Of a stretch of 64,000 bases of DNA, positions 55,201-56,019 are shown piece after piece; position 1 is the first letter of the stretch, and each line of letters begins with the position of its first letter. The stretch is from assembly GCA_949825045.1 (NCBI GenBank), contig OX463824.1:29916001-29980000 (forward strand), in the 5' to 3' direction. The translations under genes were made by a program, and so were the position numbers. Origin of the DNA: Argyresthia goedartella. Taxonomy: Eukaryota; Arthropoda; Insecta; Lepidoptera; Argyresthiidae. Under the pieces are notes generated by a model. The model saw only the letters and a program-made list of their open reading frames with translations, did no database searches and had not been told where the DNA came from.

Positions 55201-56019
55201 AGGCAAAAGCTGTTGTTAACAATTTATTACCGCAATGCTGTAAGGAGAGATGTCTTAAGGCATACAGCATTTCATAAGCTGGAGATCTGCTAGAAATGTC
55301 ATGTCCCCTTCGGAAAATGTGTTTTCCTTACAGTTGAAATGAAAAGTAGAGTGTTTAACTCGGGTGAAAGTGACAGAAACGTATAAAATACGAGGAAGAG
55401 GACGCCCGTGCTGTATAGGAAAGAACAACAATCCCTTGTTGTACTTTCCTGTGTCCTATTGTCCGTGGCTTAGGCCGTCAGTGGTCGACGCACTATGGTC
55501 GGTGCCCCAAACATAAGCCTTAGAATGTTCCAAACATTATAAAAAACGTTAAATGCTTTGAACAACATCCACAAAGACACATACAAAATAAAAGCATTAC
55601 CACTTTATAAGTATCACTAAGATATAATATATCACATATGTTCTATTCTCAATATACATTTATTAGTTTTTTAAAACAATTTTATGGCTGCCATTTGATT
55701 AGAAATTGCTTCGAATCTAATGAAACCGACTGGAGGCCTCGACCACGGGTGCGTCGACCACTAAGGGGCGTAAGCCACGAAACCCCGCGGGGGGGGATAT
55801 GTATCCGCCGCTAGTACATGCTCAATATCGATAGAAATCTGTAGAAATGATTGAGCATTTTCCGATCCACAGGCTCATTCAAGTTATCAAACTGGGGCCG
55901 CCGGTGGTGCGGCCAGGAACCTCAACCTTCCCCTGAACAGGAACGGGACAGCACCATCAGCCCCTCTCGCTCCCACGCAGCCGACAAAACGAGACGGTAT
56001 TAAAGAGTGGTACGTGTAA
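1097..56019 (+). CDS. Nrx-1: Neurexin-1, 3' part of the gene (20 coding exons; 5' end outside window)
   Basis: Neurexins are presynaptic adhesion receptors that bind neuroligins and other partners across the synaptic cleft and link to the presynaptic scaffold through a C-terminal PDZ ligand. The exons give 1280 codons plus a stop with consistent phases. Residues count from GTA at 1097: end of LNS2 about 1-80, LNS3 to about 268, EGF2 about 272-316, LNS4 about 318-470, LNS5 about 470-690, EGF3 about 692-730, LNS6 about 731-915, stalk 920-1183, membrane helix about 1184-1203, cytoplasmic tail to 1280 ending EWYV. Order and motifs match the alpha form of fly neurexin. The signal peptide, LNS1, EGF1 and first part of LNS2 are missing because they lie upstream of the window. 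Introns range from 267 to 14327 bp; the large ones are filled by transposons. Exon limits come from splice consensus and homology recalled from the family, not from transcripts. Confidence 0.95.
1772..1865 (+). pseudogene. Decayed duplicate of Nrx-1 exon A
   Basis: The stretch GTGGCCGGCTCGTTCACGAT at 1780-1799 and ACTAACTTTGTTGGCTTCTT near 1841-1860 match exon A closely. Between them about 30 bp are lost or rearranged. In the exon A frame a TGA occurs at 1810-1812, and neither end has a good splice site. It is a dead copy of the LNS2 exon in the next intron. Intron sequence upstream of it (about 1615-1675) also resembles that upstream of exon A, so the duplicated unit was larger than the exon. 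Confidence 0.8.
1919..1976. repeat. 58-nt inverted repeat (hairpin) in intron A-B
   Basis: Arms 1919-1945 and 1950-1976 are reverse complements at 25 of 27 positions around a 4-nt loop (tcac). The inner 15 bp (1931-1945 with 1950-1964) are perfect. A short gggtat repeat precedes the left arm. Origin unknown. Confidence 0.85.
2158..2310 (+). CDS. Nrx-1: Nrx-1 exon B: LNS2/LNS3 linker
   Basis: Acceptor ccccag at 2152-2157, donor gtgaga at 2311; 51 codons, phase 0-0. It encodes [16 protein letters not shown], joining directly to GCLKK of the previous exon as in fly neurexin, then the linker [12 protein letters not shown] that opens LNS3. Confidence 0.93.
3290..5290 (-). mobile_element. Decayed retroelement with an EGTTQGD-type reverse transcriptase
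   Basis: Reading the minus strand from about 5280 to 3290, fragments of one pol protein follow in the expected order but in several frames: [13 protein letters not shown] (about 5150), [19 protein letters not shown] (about 4970), [14 protein letters not shown] (about 4430), SKEGTTQGD (about 4280), [11 protein letters not shown] (about 3715) and a zinc-knuckle-like end [20 protein letters not shown] (3326-3388). These are motifs of an RT family common in cnidarians, molluscs and fish; I do not commit to a clade name. Many stops and shifts make it non-functional. The ends are not defined. Confidence 0.7.
5600..8429. other. Intron stretch without recognisable features
   Basis: AT-rich intronic DNA of intron B-C. 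I found no open frame of interest, no terminal repeats and no splice-bounded exon. A short ACATACAT/ATGTATGT palindrome near 7650 looks incidental. Confidence 0.5.
8430..8535 (+). repeat. Dispersed repeat, copy 1
   Basis: Shares CACGCTT, GTGGCaGAGaCATA and AGCCAGTTaTTCAATGCTCC with 19757-19850 on the same strand. Probably an old unclassified transposon fragment. Confidence 0.55.
9415..9620 (-). mobile_element. Degenerate SINE, family A
   Basis: On the minus strand the order matches the family A copies at 20016 and 53287: CCCGG near the B box, GGGCAAACATTTGT, and GGGTCTAGATCAATTTGTGT followed by AGTGTCC. Many substitutions and an AT tail indicate an old copy. Confidence 0.65.
10025..10430 (-). 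pseudogene. Tc1-like transposase remnant
   Basis: The minus strand opens with ATG at 10428-10430 (MGKGKTVSE), has a helix-turn-helix-like stretch ([14 protein letters not shown]) around 10310, and then jumps to a catalytic-region piece, NGASYHTAK ... [11 protein letters not shown] ... IETLW near 10030-10140. This resembles the second Asp and the SPDLNPIE block of Tc1 transposases. Most of the middle is deleted and stops interrupt the frame. No inverted repeats were found. Confidence 0.7.
11009..11132 (+). repeat. 5' LTR of the BEL deletion derivative
   Basis: Begins TGTGACGTATG and ends GCAATA. It matches 11914-12039 along its length. ATAAA precedes it. Confidence 0.85.
11205..11880 (+). pseudogene. 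Deleted BEL/Pao polyprotein (RT piece joined to DUF5641)
   Basis: An ATG at 11205 starts a short frame that runs into an RT-like piece ([11 protein letters not shown]). After a shift, [20 protein letters not shown] (about 11340-11400) is the start of a BEL-type RT palm. Near 11450 the frame changes directly to [16 protein letters not shown], the start of the DUF5641 domain at the integrase C terminus, which stays open to 11880 with [18 protein letters not shown] and [12 protein letters not shown]. Several internal deletions are therefore joined in one transcript unit. Only the DUF5641 part (11434-11880, 148 codons) is open. Confidence 0.8.
11914..12039 (+). repeat. 3' LTR of the BEL deletion derivative
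   Basis: Begins TGTGACGTATG right after cttgggag, a purine-rich end. It contains aataaaata, a possible polyadenylation signal, and is followed by the ATAAA target duplication. Confidence 0.85.
12040..12783. other. Intron remainder before exon C
   Basis: I see no transposon or exon signature here apart from the pyrimidine-rich acceptor of exon C. Confidence 0.5.
12784..12891 (+). CDS. Nrx-1: Nrx-1 exon C: LNS3, first strands
   Basis: Acceptor ttccag ending 12783, donor gtaggt at 12892; 36 codons, phase 0-0. It encodes the LamG start [19 protein letters not shown] with the NEPNGLILF strand typical of neurexin LNS domains. A 10.5 kb intron rich in transposon remnants separates it from exon B. 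Confidence 0.93.
12892..15051. other. Intron C-D, no recognised feature
   Basis: AT-rich intronic sequence. No open frame with a recognisable motif and no repeat pair was detected by reading. Confidence 0.5.
15052..15160 (+). mobile_element. SINE family B, 3' fragment
   Basis: Matches the body of the SINE at 44531: TTTGTGACGTCGCTGTTTC, CACAGGGTACCCTAGTGTGG and CAGCAATGTATGTGCC. The tRNA-like head is absent, so the copy is 5' truncated. From 15161 to exon D at 15793 I see nothing further. Confidence 0.75.
15793..15985 (+). CDS. Nrx-1: Nrx-1 exon D: LNS3 core
   Basis: Acceptor ttacag ending 15792, donor gtgagt at 15986; phase 0 in, phase 1 out. It encodes [19 protein letters not shown], then [15 protein letters not shown] and the RDGRVTVDG turn, all LamG core motifs shared with fly neurexin LNS3. 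Confidence 0.95.
16293..16484 (+). CDS. Nrx-1: Nrx-1 exon E: end of LNS3
   Basis: Acceptor ctccag ending 16292, donor gtgagt at 16485; phase 1-1. It encodes [13 protein letters not shown], the [19 protein letters not shown] strand with the conserved LNS cysteine, and ends in QQDS at the border with EGF2. Confidence 0.95.
16552..18022 (-). mobile_element. Jockey-like LINE, 5'-truncated copy
   Basis: Flanked by the 13-bp duplication AATTTGTCCCATT (16539-16551 and 18023-18035). On the minus strand it starts inside RT, carries an open frame at 18043-17114, and ends in a 3' UTR whose last bases (AATAAAGAACTTTGAAAATC, then A-rich) match the end of the jockey element at 44060. Truncation and target duplication are standard for target-primed reverse transcription. 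It occupies about half of intron E-F. Confidence 0.92.
17114..18022 (-). pseudogene. Jockey RT, C-terminal part
   Basis: About 300 open codons. The frame enters from host flank at 18043, and LINE sequence begins near [12 protein letters not shown] motifs. Visible RT blocks are [14 protein letters not shown], the catalytic [20 protein letters not shown] and [13 protein letters not shown], followed by the thumb and the end [13 protein letters not shown]. The missing fingers mean it cannot act alone. It is closely related to the RT at 34636-35364 (same [14 protein letters not shown] and LPHHY segments). Confidence 0.9.
18118..18222. repeat. Three imperfect TTCGATGAAAC-type units
   Basis: TTCGATGAAACTAAACATCG, TTCGATGAAACGTAACATCG and TTCGATGAATCGTTACGACG occur in succession within about 100 bp. 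The first two are nearly identical over 20 nt. Origin unknown. Confidence 0.6.
19003..19230 (+). mobile_element. SINE family C, copy 1
   Basis: The head CATGGTCTAATGAGTTTCAC ... GATGCAGGTTCGAA carries A- and B-box-like promoter motifs of a tRNA-derived SINE. The body has TTACTATCGCTACGTGGTAG and a CCCTCCACCAACCCGCAC segment. The copy at 49918 shares both parts. Confidence 0.75.
19563..19706 (+). CDS. Nrx-1: Nrx-1 exon F: EGF2 module
   Basis: Acceptor ttccag ending 19562, donor gtaagt at 19707; phase 1-1, a symmetric exon as is usual for EGF modules. The codon split across the E/F junction reads Ala, giving [10 protein letters not shown]. Six cysteines follow in EGF spacing ([13 protein letters not shown] ... 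C-D-C ... C-GRG). Confidence 0.95.
19757..19850 (+). repeat. Dispersed repeat, copy 2
   Basis: CACGCTTTTACC, GTGGCGGAGGCATA and AGCCAGTTGTTCAATGCTCC match 8430-8535. Confidence 0.55.
20016..20258 (+). mobile_element. SINE family A, copy with TTA tail
   Basis: GTCCCGGGTTCGAGTCCCGG is a tRNA-like B box and T-arm. The body includes GCAAATATTTGTTTGATGA, ACAGGGAATCCTAGTTTGGG and GCTAGATCAATGTGTGTAAA, ending in a (TTA)n tail near 20240-20258. The copy at 53287 is similar throughout. It is a SINE, not a tRNA gene, because no 5' half of a tRNA cloverleaf is present. Confidence 0.85.
20262..20375 (-). mobile_element. SINE family B, minus-strand copy
   Basis: On the minus strand: GCTCTGCCTACCATGCGAGA, GGTCTCGGGTTAGATCCCCG and GCTGGGG, the head of the SINE at 44531 with a few changes. 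It directly follows the tail of the family A copy, head towards higher coordinates. Confidence 0.75.
20835..21049 (+). CDS. Nrx-1: Nrx-1 exon G: LNS4, first half
   Basis: Acceptor ttccag ending 20834, donor gtaagt at 21050; phase 1 in, 0 out. It encodes IYLNGSQHL with an NGS glycosylation sequon, the strand [16 protein letters not shown], and [17 protein letters not shown]. The same order occurs in LNS4 of fly neurexin. Confidence 0.95.
21050..21881. other. Intron G-H, left part, no recognised feature
   Basis: No transposon motif or exon-like sequence was found in this stretch. Confidence 0.5.
21882..22275 (+). mobile_element. LINE 3' end (C-terminal codons and 3' UTR)
   Basis: The frame [20 protein letters not shown] matches the ORF2 end of the LINE at 62331 (KIIIKQKLYKKGYYRISDYL). 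A segment GGGGGAGTTTCTTGCTGTTT and A-rich stretches near 22195 and 22262 follow, like a LINE 3' UTR. It is severely 5' truncated, or a composite of two fragments. Confidence 0.65.
22289..22845 (-). mobile_element. Decayed LINE RT fragment
   Basis: Reading from 22845 down: [20 protein letters not shown] (RT active-site block, Ala changed to Thr), then [20 protein letters not shown] and AAYTVRN. Stops break the frame. It belongs to the same family as 48733-49311 and 62331-63827. Confidence 0.75.
22855..22980 (+). mobile_element. LINE 3' tail
   Basis: GAAATCTCTTTTTAGAGATA, CTCGCCTTTGTACATATG and TTCAATAAAGAATAATGAAT form the end of a LINE 3' UTR of a kind frequent in moth and butterfly genomes, with a polyadenylation signal and simple-repeat tail. 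Only the last about 120 bp are present. From 22981 to exon H at 23332 I see nothing more. Confidence 0.55.
23332..23440 (+). CDS. Nrx-1: Nrx-1 exon H: LNS4 middle
   Basis: Acceptor cctctag ending 23331 after a long pyrimidine tract, donor gtacgt at 23441; phase 0 in, 1 out. It encodes [20 protein letters not shown], the conserved W-H-x-V strand of LamG domains. Confidence 0.94.
23441..24371. other. Intron H-I, no recognised feature
   Basis: AT-rich, no repeats or open frames of note. The acceptor of exon I has only a modest pyrimidine tract. Confidence 0.5.
24372..24968 (+). CDS. Nrx-1: Nrx-1 exon I: end of LNS4 and most of LNS5
   Basis: Acceptor ttgcag ending 24371, donor gtaagt at 24969; phase 1-1. 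At 597 nt it is the longest exon here. It encodes [31 protein letters not shown], then LNS5 with [20 protein letters not shown] and [12 protein letters not shown]. Codon use is more AT-rich than in the neighbouring exons, but the protein is well conserved. Confidence 0.95.
25236..25436 (+). CDS. Nrx-1: Nrx-1 exon J: end of LNS5
   Basis: Acceptor ttccag ending 25235; phase 1-1. The donor at 25437 is gttggt, weaker than most in this gene, but it keeps the frame into EGF3. It encodes [25 protein letters not shown] and [13 protein letters not shown], the LNS5 end. Confidence 0.93.
25529..25564. repeat. 16-bp perfect hairpin in intron J-K
   Basis: Arms 25529-25544 and 25549-25564 are perfect reverse complements around a 4-nt loop (ttgt). 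The next hairpin starts at the last base of this one. Confidence 0.92.
25564..25631. repeat. 29-bp perfect hairpin in intron J-K
   Basis: Arms 25564-25592 and 25603-25631 are perfect reverse complements around a 10-nt loop (tgtgtcatct). With the hairpin just before it, 103 bp form two adjacent foldbacks in a 395-bp intron next to the weak exon J donor. Confidence 0.93.
25832..25948 (+). CDS. Nrx-1: Nrx-1 exon K: EGF3 module
   Basis: Acceptor ttcag ending 25831, donor gtaagc at 25949; phase 1-1. It encodes [16 protein letters not shown] and a second half with C-D-C and GPTCYD: six cysteines in EGF spacing. Confidence 0.95.
26308..26486 (+). CDS. Nrx-1: Nrx-1 exon L: LNS6, first half
   Basis: Acceptor ttccag ending 26307, donor gtaagt at 26487; phase 1 in, 0 out. 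It encodes ESIAYEFG at the LNS6 start, then [19 protein letters not shown] and [11 protein letters not shown]6 is the domain shared by alpha and beta neurexins and the main neuroligin-binding unit in the family. Confidence 0.95.
26972..28830 (-). pseudogene. LINE ORF2, reverse transcriptase half
   Basis: An open frame of 599 codons from ATG 28771 to 26972, with homology starting slightly upstream. RT blocks: [55 protein letters not shown] and the catalytic YADD at about residues 318-321. Palm, thumb and C terminus are present without stops. Only the frameshift to the endonuclease near 28830 prevents one continuous protein. Confidence 0.9.
28830..29952 (-). pseudogene. LINE ORF2, endonuclease half
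   Basis: The frame from ATG at 29952 encodes an exonuclease-endonuclease-phosphatase domain: [15 protein letters not shown] at the start, [37 protein letters not shown] and SLLDIMITS with FHDLVYLSY near the end. These are the Asn, Glu, Asp-x-Asn and His blocks of APE-type LINE endonucleases, which nick the target. The frame leaves the RT frame near 28830. Confidence 0.85.
30265..30436 (+). CDS. Nrx-1: Nrx-1 exon M: LNS6 middle, up to splice-site-4 position
   Basis: Acceptor cccacag ending 30264; phase 0 in, 1 out. It encodes [31 protein letters not shown] and [14 protein letters not shown]. The donor at 30437 (gttaat) is weak. The exon ends where vertebrate neurexins have alternative splice site 4, just before the STIFNS strand. 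Confidence 0.94.
30680..30895. other. GC-rich unclassified segment in intron M-N
   Basis: About 215 bp clearly richer in G and C than the surrounding intron, open on the + strand in one frame (ending [12 protein letters not shown]). It has no splice pair that fits the phase-1 junction convincingly and no motif I recognise. It could be a transposon fragment. Confidence 0.4.
30935..31060 (-). mobile_element. LINE 3' tail fragment
   Basis: On the minus strand the stretch ends CAGTCAATAAATTGATATTC and (TATTC)n, a LINE tail with polyadenylation signal. Only the last about 100 bp remain. Confidence 0.55.
31119..31186. repeat. Hairpin before the jockey insertion
   Basis: The core GTTGCAGGACTTG (31138-31150) pairs perfectly with 31154-31166. 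Outer arms GGTTCCGAC and GTCGGTACC pair with gaps. The whole is about 68 nt. Confidence 0.7.
31569..32818 (+). pseudogene. Jockey ORF1 (gag-like nucleic-acid chaperone), frameshifted
   Basis: Starts at ATG 31569 ([14 protein letters not shown]). The middle resembles the PRE/RRM-like domain of insect LINE ORF1 proteins ([19 protein letters not shown]). CCHC knuckle [14 protein letters not shown] follows near 32280, then HCVKC. The frame shifts near 32355; the next knuckle, [15 protein letters not shown], and the rest of the protein continue in another frame to 32818. ORF1 proteins coat the LINE RNA in the family. Confidence 0.85.
32836..35715 (+). pseudogene. Jockey ORF2 (endonuclease and RT), several frame breaks
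   Basis: Endonuclease at 32836-33480: LMYWNADGI at the start, VNETRLF after a shift near 32925, [14 protein letters not shown] and SNHLPVFL near the end. RT follows from about 33480: [10 protein letters not shown], then an insertion at 34290-34480, then [40 protein letters not shown] and catalytic [11 protein letters not shown] 20-bp TTA-rich insertion at about 35347 breaks the frame again before [11 protein letters not shown]. The coding end LPHHY is cut by the BEL target site at 35716-35720 and resumes at 43675. Confidence 0.88.
34290..34480. mobile_element. 190-bp insertion inside the jockey RT
   Basis: Interrupts ORF2 between CLRTCYY and [12 protein letters not shown]. It contains ATACAGGTTTAGACC and TAATTGTAACTTTTTACTG, and ends GATGAATAAATATTTTTATT plus a TTA-rich tail. 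This looks like a severely truncated LINE or SINE 3' end. A target duplication is not clear. Confidence 0.65.
35721..35886 (+). repeat. 5' LTR of the 7.9 kb BEL element
   Basis: 166 bp, TGTCGTGGCG to CCAAACA. It contains CAAAATAAATGGGG near 35821, a possible polyadenylation signal. No base differs from the 3' LTR by eye. Confidence 0.93.
35945..37807 (+). pseudogene. BEL Gag and protease, cut by a LINE
   Basis: Open for 620 codons from ATG 35945. The N terminus is charged with Glu/Ala/Arg-rich, probably coiled-coil, sequence (about residues 55-115). A DUF1759 Gag domain follows at about 178-330 ([27 protein letters not shown]). Two cysteine-rich zinc-knuckle-like groups lie at about 388-435 ([27 protein letters not shown]). 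The retropepsin-like protease DUF1758 motif [13 protein letters not shown] is at about 502-515, with catalytic Asp in DEG, as often in BEL. The frame runs into the LINE at 37803 and stops at 37807. Confidence 0.9.
37803..40019 (+). CDS. LINE ORF2: reverse transcriptase, open frame
   Basis: The frame is open from the insertion point; ATG-type start at 37953 gives 688 codons to 40019. RT blocks: [71 protein letters not shown], catalytic [10 protein letters not shown] (FADD at about residue 406 from 37953), [10 protein letters not shown] and the thumb [10 protein letters not shown]. No internal stop was seen, so the RT may still fold. The endonuclease is absent through truncation. The nearest relatives here are the LINEs at 48733 and 62097 by motif pattern. 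Confidence 0.85.
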   Translation, partial: SDVGSCYKLVRDYKKSNISELNDYLKNVNWELVYTFADTNRSFNIFHDIFVSALHRFCPLIKVKNGNKTSKPKWITPGIQKSCKTKRELFIQLKHSRDKSSISKRYSRYCAILHKVISCAKQKENESRILNSHNKVKTTWSIVNEAVKGRKPRKLHSFLGLTNGVETVKDESEAPNLLNNYFSNISNSLNDKTDLHYINLPGYQMNSMFVSPITKCELLKIVSSLNNKKSCGYDGLPMPIIKSVIEVIADIIAHLINLSITTGTFPDRLKKAHIIPLHKGESRLEICNYRPIALLPSLSKIFERFYVNRLADFLIKYNIISQTQFGFQQGKSTVDAIFTMMDFVADSLNKKSNVVTVLLDLSKAFDHVDHDVLACILERYGVRGNSLSWLKSYLTNRTQRVVAPFVDAKTNILRSTESSIAGTTRGVPQGSVLGPLLFILYINHLPELIENKITMFADDISVFFKFERKDATLSDEITRSITTVVEWLLTVGLKTNAKKTKLIHFRNYNTPRIHLDIRIDNTEIGLEEDAKFLGIWADEFMNWKKHIEVLEGKLSSFTYALRCLKKVTTTQASLQAYYAFFHSRILYGLALWGGSVDINKIFVLQKRCVRILSGIKDNRESCRDLFLKLKIHTVTAMYIIELCKLTRRYPKEFPISTEWKCSRLRDRFRLHLEEKTSRTASHSKSTRQTAIRTYNKLPTEIKSLSGNQFINSLKNYLLLMCPYSLNEFYEKCDNNDNL
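37803..40050 (+). mobile_element. LINE inserted in the BEL element, 5'-truncated
   Basis: Flanked by AACATT (37797-37802 and 40051-40056); the BEL frame resumes exactly after the second copy. The LINE starts within ORF2, continues open through RT and ends in an AT-rich 3' UTR (about 40020-40050). It is the youngest of the three nested insertions by position. Confidence 0.85.
40057..42714 (+). pseudogene. BEL RT, RNase H and integrase zinc domain
   Basis: The BEL frame continues after the LINE; counting from 40066, 882 codons. [35 protein letters not shown], and catalytic YVDD at about 293-296. RNase H: VFCDASS at about 481 and TDSKTV with Asp at about 558. Integrase H2C2 zinc module: His at 789 and 794, cysteines at about 824 and 827. 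After [10 protein letters not shown] near 42630 the frame no longer matches integrase and ends at 42714. Confidence 0.9.
42640..43516 (+). pseudogene. BEL integrase core and DUF5641, damaged
   Basis: Another frame carries [26 protein letters not shown] (second catalytic Asp) and [15 protein letters not shown] (catalytic Glu) of the DDE integrase core. The segment with the first catalytic Asp, normally just upstream, is missing. A TAG at 43220-43222 stands where the family has Trp. Beyond it DUF5641 continues ([34 protein letters not shown]) to 43516. This copy cannot make a working integrase. Confidence 0.88.
43504..43669 (+). repeat. 3' LTR of the 7.9 kb BEL element
   Basis: 166 bp, matching 35721-35886 throughout. 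Followed by ACTAT and the resumed jockey coding end. Confidence 0.93.
44073..44530. other. Intron M-N remainder, no recognised feature
   Basis: AT- and CA-rich intron DNA (ACACACA-type stretches near 44245-44290). Nothing else was seen. Confidence 0.5.
44531..44715 (+). mobile_element. SINE family B, complete copy
   Basis: tRNA-like head TTGCGCAGCGGTGGTGGCTC (A box) and GAGAGGTTCCGGGTTCGATC CCCGG (B box), then the body TTTGTGACGTCGCTGTTTCC, ACACAGGGTATCCTAGTGTG and GCAATGTATGTGCC. It ends about 48 bp before exon N. Fragments at 15052 and 20262 belong to the same family. Confidence 0.85.
44764..44981 (+). CDS. Nrx-1: Nrx-1 exon N: end of LNS6
   Basis: Acceptor ccacag ending 44763, donor gtgagt at 44982; phase 1 in, 0 out. 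It encodes [37 protein letters not shown] and RDINRMQQ, the final LNS6 strands and start of the stalk. A 14.3 kb transposon-filled intron precedes it and a SINE ends about 48 bp upstream of its acceptor. Confidence 0.95.
45407..46709 (-). mobile_element. Mariner/Tc1-superfamily DNA transposon (DD37D, maT-like)
   Basis: 1.3 kb with perfect 23-bp terminal inverted repeats: AGTCAGGTCATAAGTTC... at 45407-45429 and its complement at 46687-46709. The left flank is TA; the right reads TG where TA is expected, one substitution from the TA target duplication. It carries one uninterrupted transposase gene in antisense to Nrx-1, within intron N-O. Confidence 0.93.
45529..46569 (-). CDS. DD37D mariner-type transposase, intact frame
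   Basis: 346 codons, the full length for mariner-group transposases. N terminus: a helix-turn-helix stretch ([20 protein letters not shown]), the linker SRRGRPRSV with a GRPR motif, and a second HTH ([20 protein letters not shown]). Catalytic triad: D151 in LFSDEKIF, D247 in [11 protein letters not shown] and D285 in [12 protein letters not shown], with 37 residues between the last two. This spacing marks the DD37D (maT) group rather than classical DD34D mariner. No stop or shift is present, so it may still be functional. Function in the family: cut-and-paste transposition into TA. Confidence 0.94.
   Translation of the reverse strand: MEWTLKEDRVAVIALHRCGYAPIQIFDLLKNLNITKRFVYRTIKRYNEDSSVDDRSRRGRPRSVRTPAVIKAVKARIQRNPIRKQKLLALQMGLSRNTVKRVLNEDLGLRAYRRKTGHRLDARLMNLRLKRCRALLKRYAGKKHQEILFSDEKIFTVEESYNKQNDKVYVHNSEETSNRIPRVQRGHFPSSLMVWLGVSYWGLTEVHFYEKGVKTNAVVHQNTVLKNLLEPVSHTMFNNRHWVFQQDSALAHRAKSTQDKLAAREIDFIRHEDWPSSSPDLSPLDYKIWQHLEEKACSKPHPNLESLKASLIKAAADIDMDLVRAAIDDWPSRIKACIQNRGGHFE
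46710..47857. other. Intron N-O, right part
   Basis: No supported gene. A minus-strand frame at 47343-47576 contains NCSVDGCLN and FFKLP, faintly like the start of a THAP zinc finger, but the match ends quickly. Confidence 0.4.
47858..48040 (+). CDS. Nrx-1: Nrx-1 exon O: stalk with Cys-loop
   Basis: Acceptor ttccag ending 47857, donor gtgagg at 48041; phase 0-0. It encodes [11 protein letters not shown], an acidic loop between two cysteines (CRDDDEDAC), then [15 protein letters not shown], conserved with fly neurexin. The loop corresponds to the extracellular Cys-loop of vertebrate neurexins, and the Ser-Gly pairs beside acidic residues look like glycosaminoglycan attachment sites. Confidence 0.94.
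48389..48498 (+). CDS. Nrx-1: Nrx-1 exon P: stalk, CDDEDC segment
   Basis: Acceptor ttttag ending 48388, donor gtaagt at 48499; phase 0 in, 2 out. It encodes [18 protein letters not shown], matching a CDDEDC motif in the fly stalk, with further acidic Ser-Gly pairs. Its length (110 nt) is not a multiple of three, so skipping it alone would shift the frame. Confidence 0.9.
48733..49700 (+). mobile_element. LINE 3' part (RT thumb, C terminus and tail)
   Basis: Open frame 48733-49311: [55 protein letters not shown]. After a shift near 49305 the C terminus [20 protein letters not shown] follows. The tail is a short (GGAATTT)n repeat near 49660-49690. It is the same family as 62331-63167 ([20 protein letters not shown]). 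5' truncated, not functional. Confidence 0.88.
49918..50150 (+). mobile_element. SINE family C, copy 2
   Basis: Head GCCGTGGTCTAATGGGTTTC (A-box-like) and GATGCAGGTTTGAGTCCTGA (B-box-like). Body TATTATCGCTACTTGGTAAT and CCCTCCATCAGCACGCACCC, ending in an AT-rich tail. It matches 19003-19230. Confidence 0.8.
50199..50411 (+). mobile_element. RTE-like LINE, ORF C-terminal fragment
   Basis: [20 protein letters not shown], then [20 protein letters not shown], the highly conserved RTE C-terminal segment. Only about 70 codons remain. The RTE at 59482 has the same segment (AQRAMERSMLGISLVDRV). Confidence 0.88.
50569..50765 (+). CDS. Nrx-1: Nrx-1 exon Q: Ser/Thr-rich stalk
   Basis: Acceptor caccag ending 50568, donor gtgaga at 50766; phase 2 in, 1 out. 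The frame is fixed by the previous exon. It encodes a Ser/Thr/Asp-rich segment ([16 protein letters not shown] and on), a mucin-like stalk. Sequence is poorly conserved, as in the fly stalk; the call rests on position, phase and composition. Confidence 0.85.
50855..51060 (+). mobile_element. LINE C-terminal fragment
   Basis: One frame reads [20 protein letters not shown] and [20 protein letters not shown], resembling the region after the thumb in jockey-group RTs. A stop near the start and small size mark it as a remnant. Confidence 0.65.
51225..51300 (+). mobile_element. Old SINE 3' domain
   Basis: TTTCCATGATACAGGCTTCC and CTAGTGTAGGGATAACAAGT resemble the shared 3' domain of SINE families A and B. 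Diverged, head absent. Confidence 0.45.
51301..52439. other. Intron Q-R, no recognised feature
   Basis: Mostly AT-rich with a GT-repeat near 51483 and a GC-rich patch at 51890-51960. Nothing classified. Confidence 0.45.
52440..52690 (-). mobile_element. LINE RT fragment, minus strand
   Basis: Minus-strand reading: [20 protein letters not shown], then [13 protein letters not shown], which is the RT active-site block with Ala of YADD replaced by Pro. It ends in stops near 52490. Inactive. Confidence 0.75.
52847..53149 (+). CDS. Nrx-1: Nrx-1 exon R: acidic, His-rich stalk before the membrane
   Basis: Acceptor ttccag ending 52846, donor gtgagt at 53150; phase 1-1 with 100 full open codons. It is rich in Glu, His, Thr and Tyr and ends [12 protein letters not shown], running straight into the membrane helix of the next exon. 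I see no domain in it. It is symmetric and could be skipped without a frameshift. Confidence 0.85.
53287..53520 (+). mobile_element. SINE family A, copy in intron R-S
   Basis: GGTCCCGGGTTCGAGTCCCG (B box) after GGCAGTGACCTGCC, the body GCAAATATTTGTTTGATGAG and ACAGGGAATCCTAGTTTGGG, then CTAGATCATTGTGTGTGGAA. It matches 20016-20258 with few changes. Confidence 0.85.
53891..54036 (+). CDS. Nrx-1: Nrx-1 exon S: membrane helix and juxtamembrane tail
   Basis: Acceptor ctccag ending 53890, donor gtaata at 54037; phase 1 in, 0 out. It encodes [18 protein letters not shown], one hydrophobic helix, followed by the basic stop-transfer KYVVFR and a short cytoplasmic stretch ([16 protein letters not shown]). 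In the family the juxtamembrane region binds protein 4.1-type adaptors. Confidence 0.95.
54361..54880. repeat. Three tandem copies of a 176-189 bp unit
   Basis: Units start at 54361, 54537 and 54726, each with GAGCTAAAAATAGCACC; the third is shorter. They share CTCGTTCGAAAAGG (CTGGTTCCAAAAGG in the third) and GGTTCGTAAAT-type segments. It is a local satellite-like repeat in intron S-T. A minus-strand frame of 106 codons across it is a by-product of the repeat. Confidence 0.88.
55464..55779. mobile_element. Small inverted-repeat element (MITE-like)
   Basis: CGTGGCTTAGGCCGTCAGTG...(55464-55500) pairs with 55741-55779 over about 37 bp, with AGTGGTCGACGCAC perfect and one or two small gaps. Between the arms there is no coding capacity. 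The right end is only 93 bp from exon T. The superfamily and target duplication are not clear. Confidence 0.7.
55873..56019 (+). CDS. Nrx-1: Nrx-1 exon T: cytoplasmic tail, PDZ ligand, stop
   Basis: Acceptor ccacag ending 55872; 48 codons and a TAA at 56017-56019. The tail is Ala/Gly/Pro/Asn-rich and ends [10 protein letters not shown]. The last four residues match fly neurexin (EWYV) and correspond to EYYV in vertebrates, the ligand for the PDZ domain of CASK. This fixes the gene's 3' coding end. Confidence 0.97.
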   Translation, partial: AHSSYQTGAAGGAARNLNLPLNRNGTAPSAPLAPTQPTKRDGIKEWYV

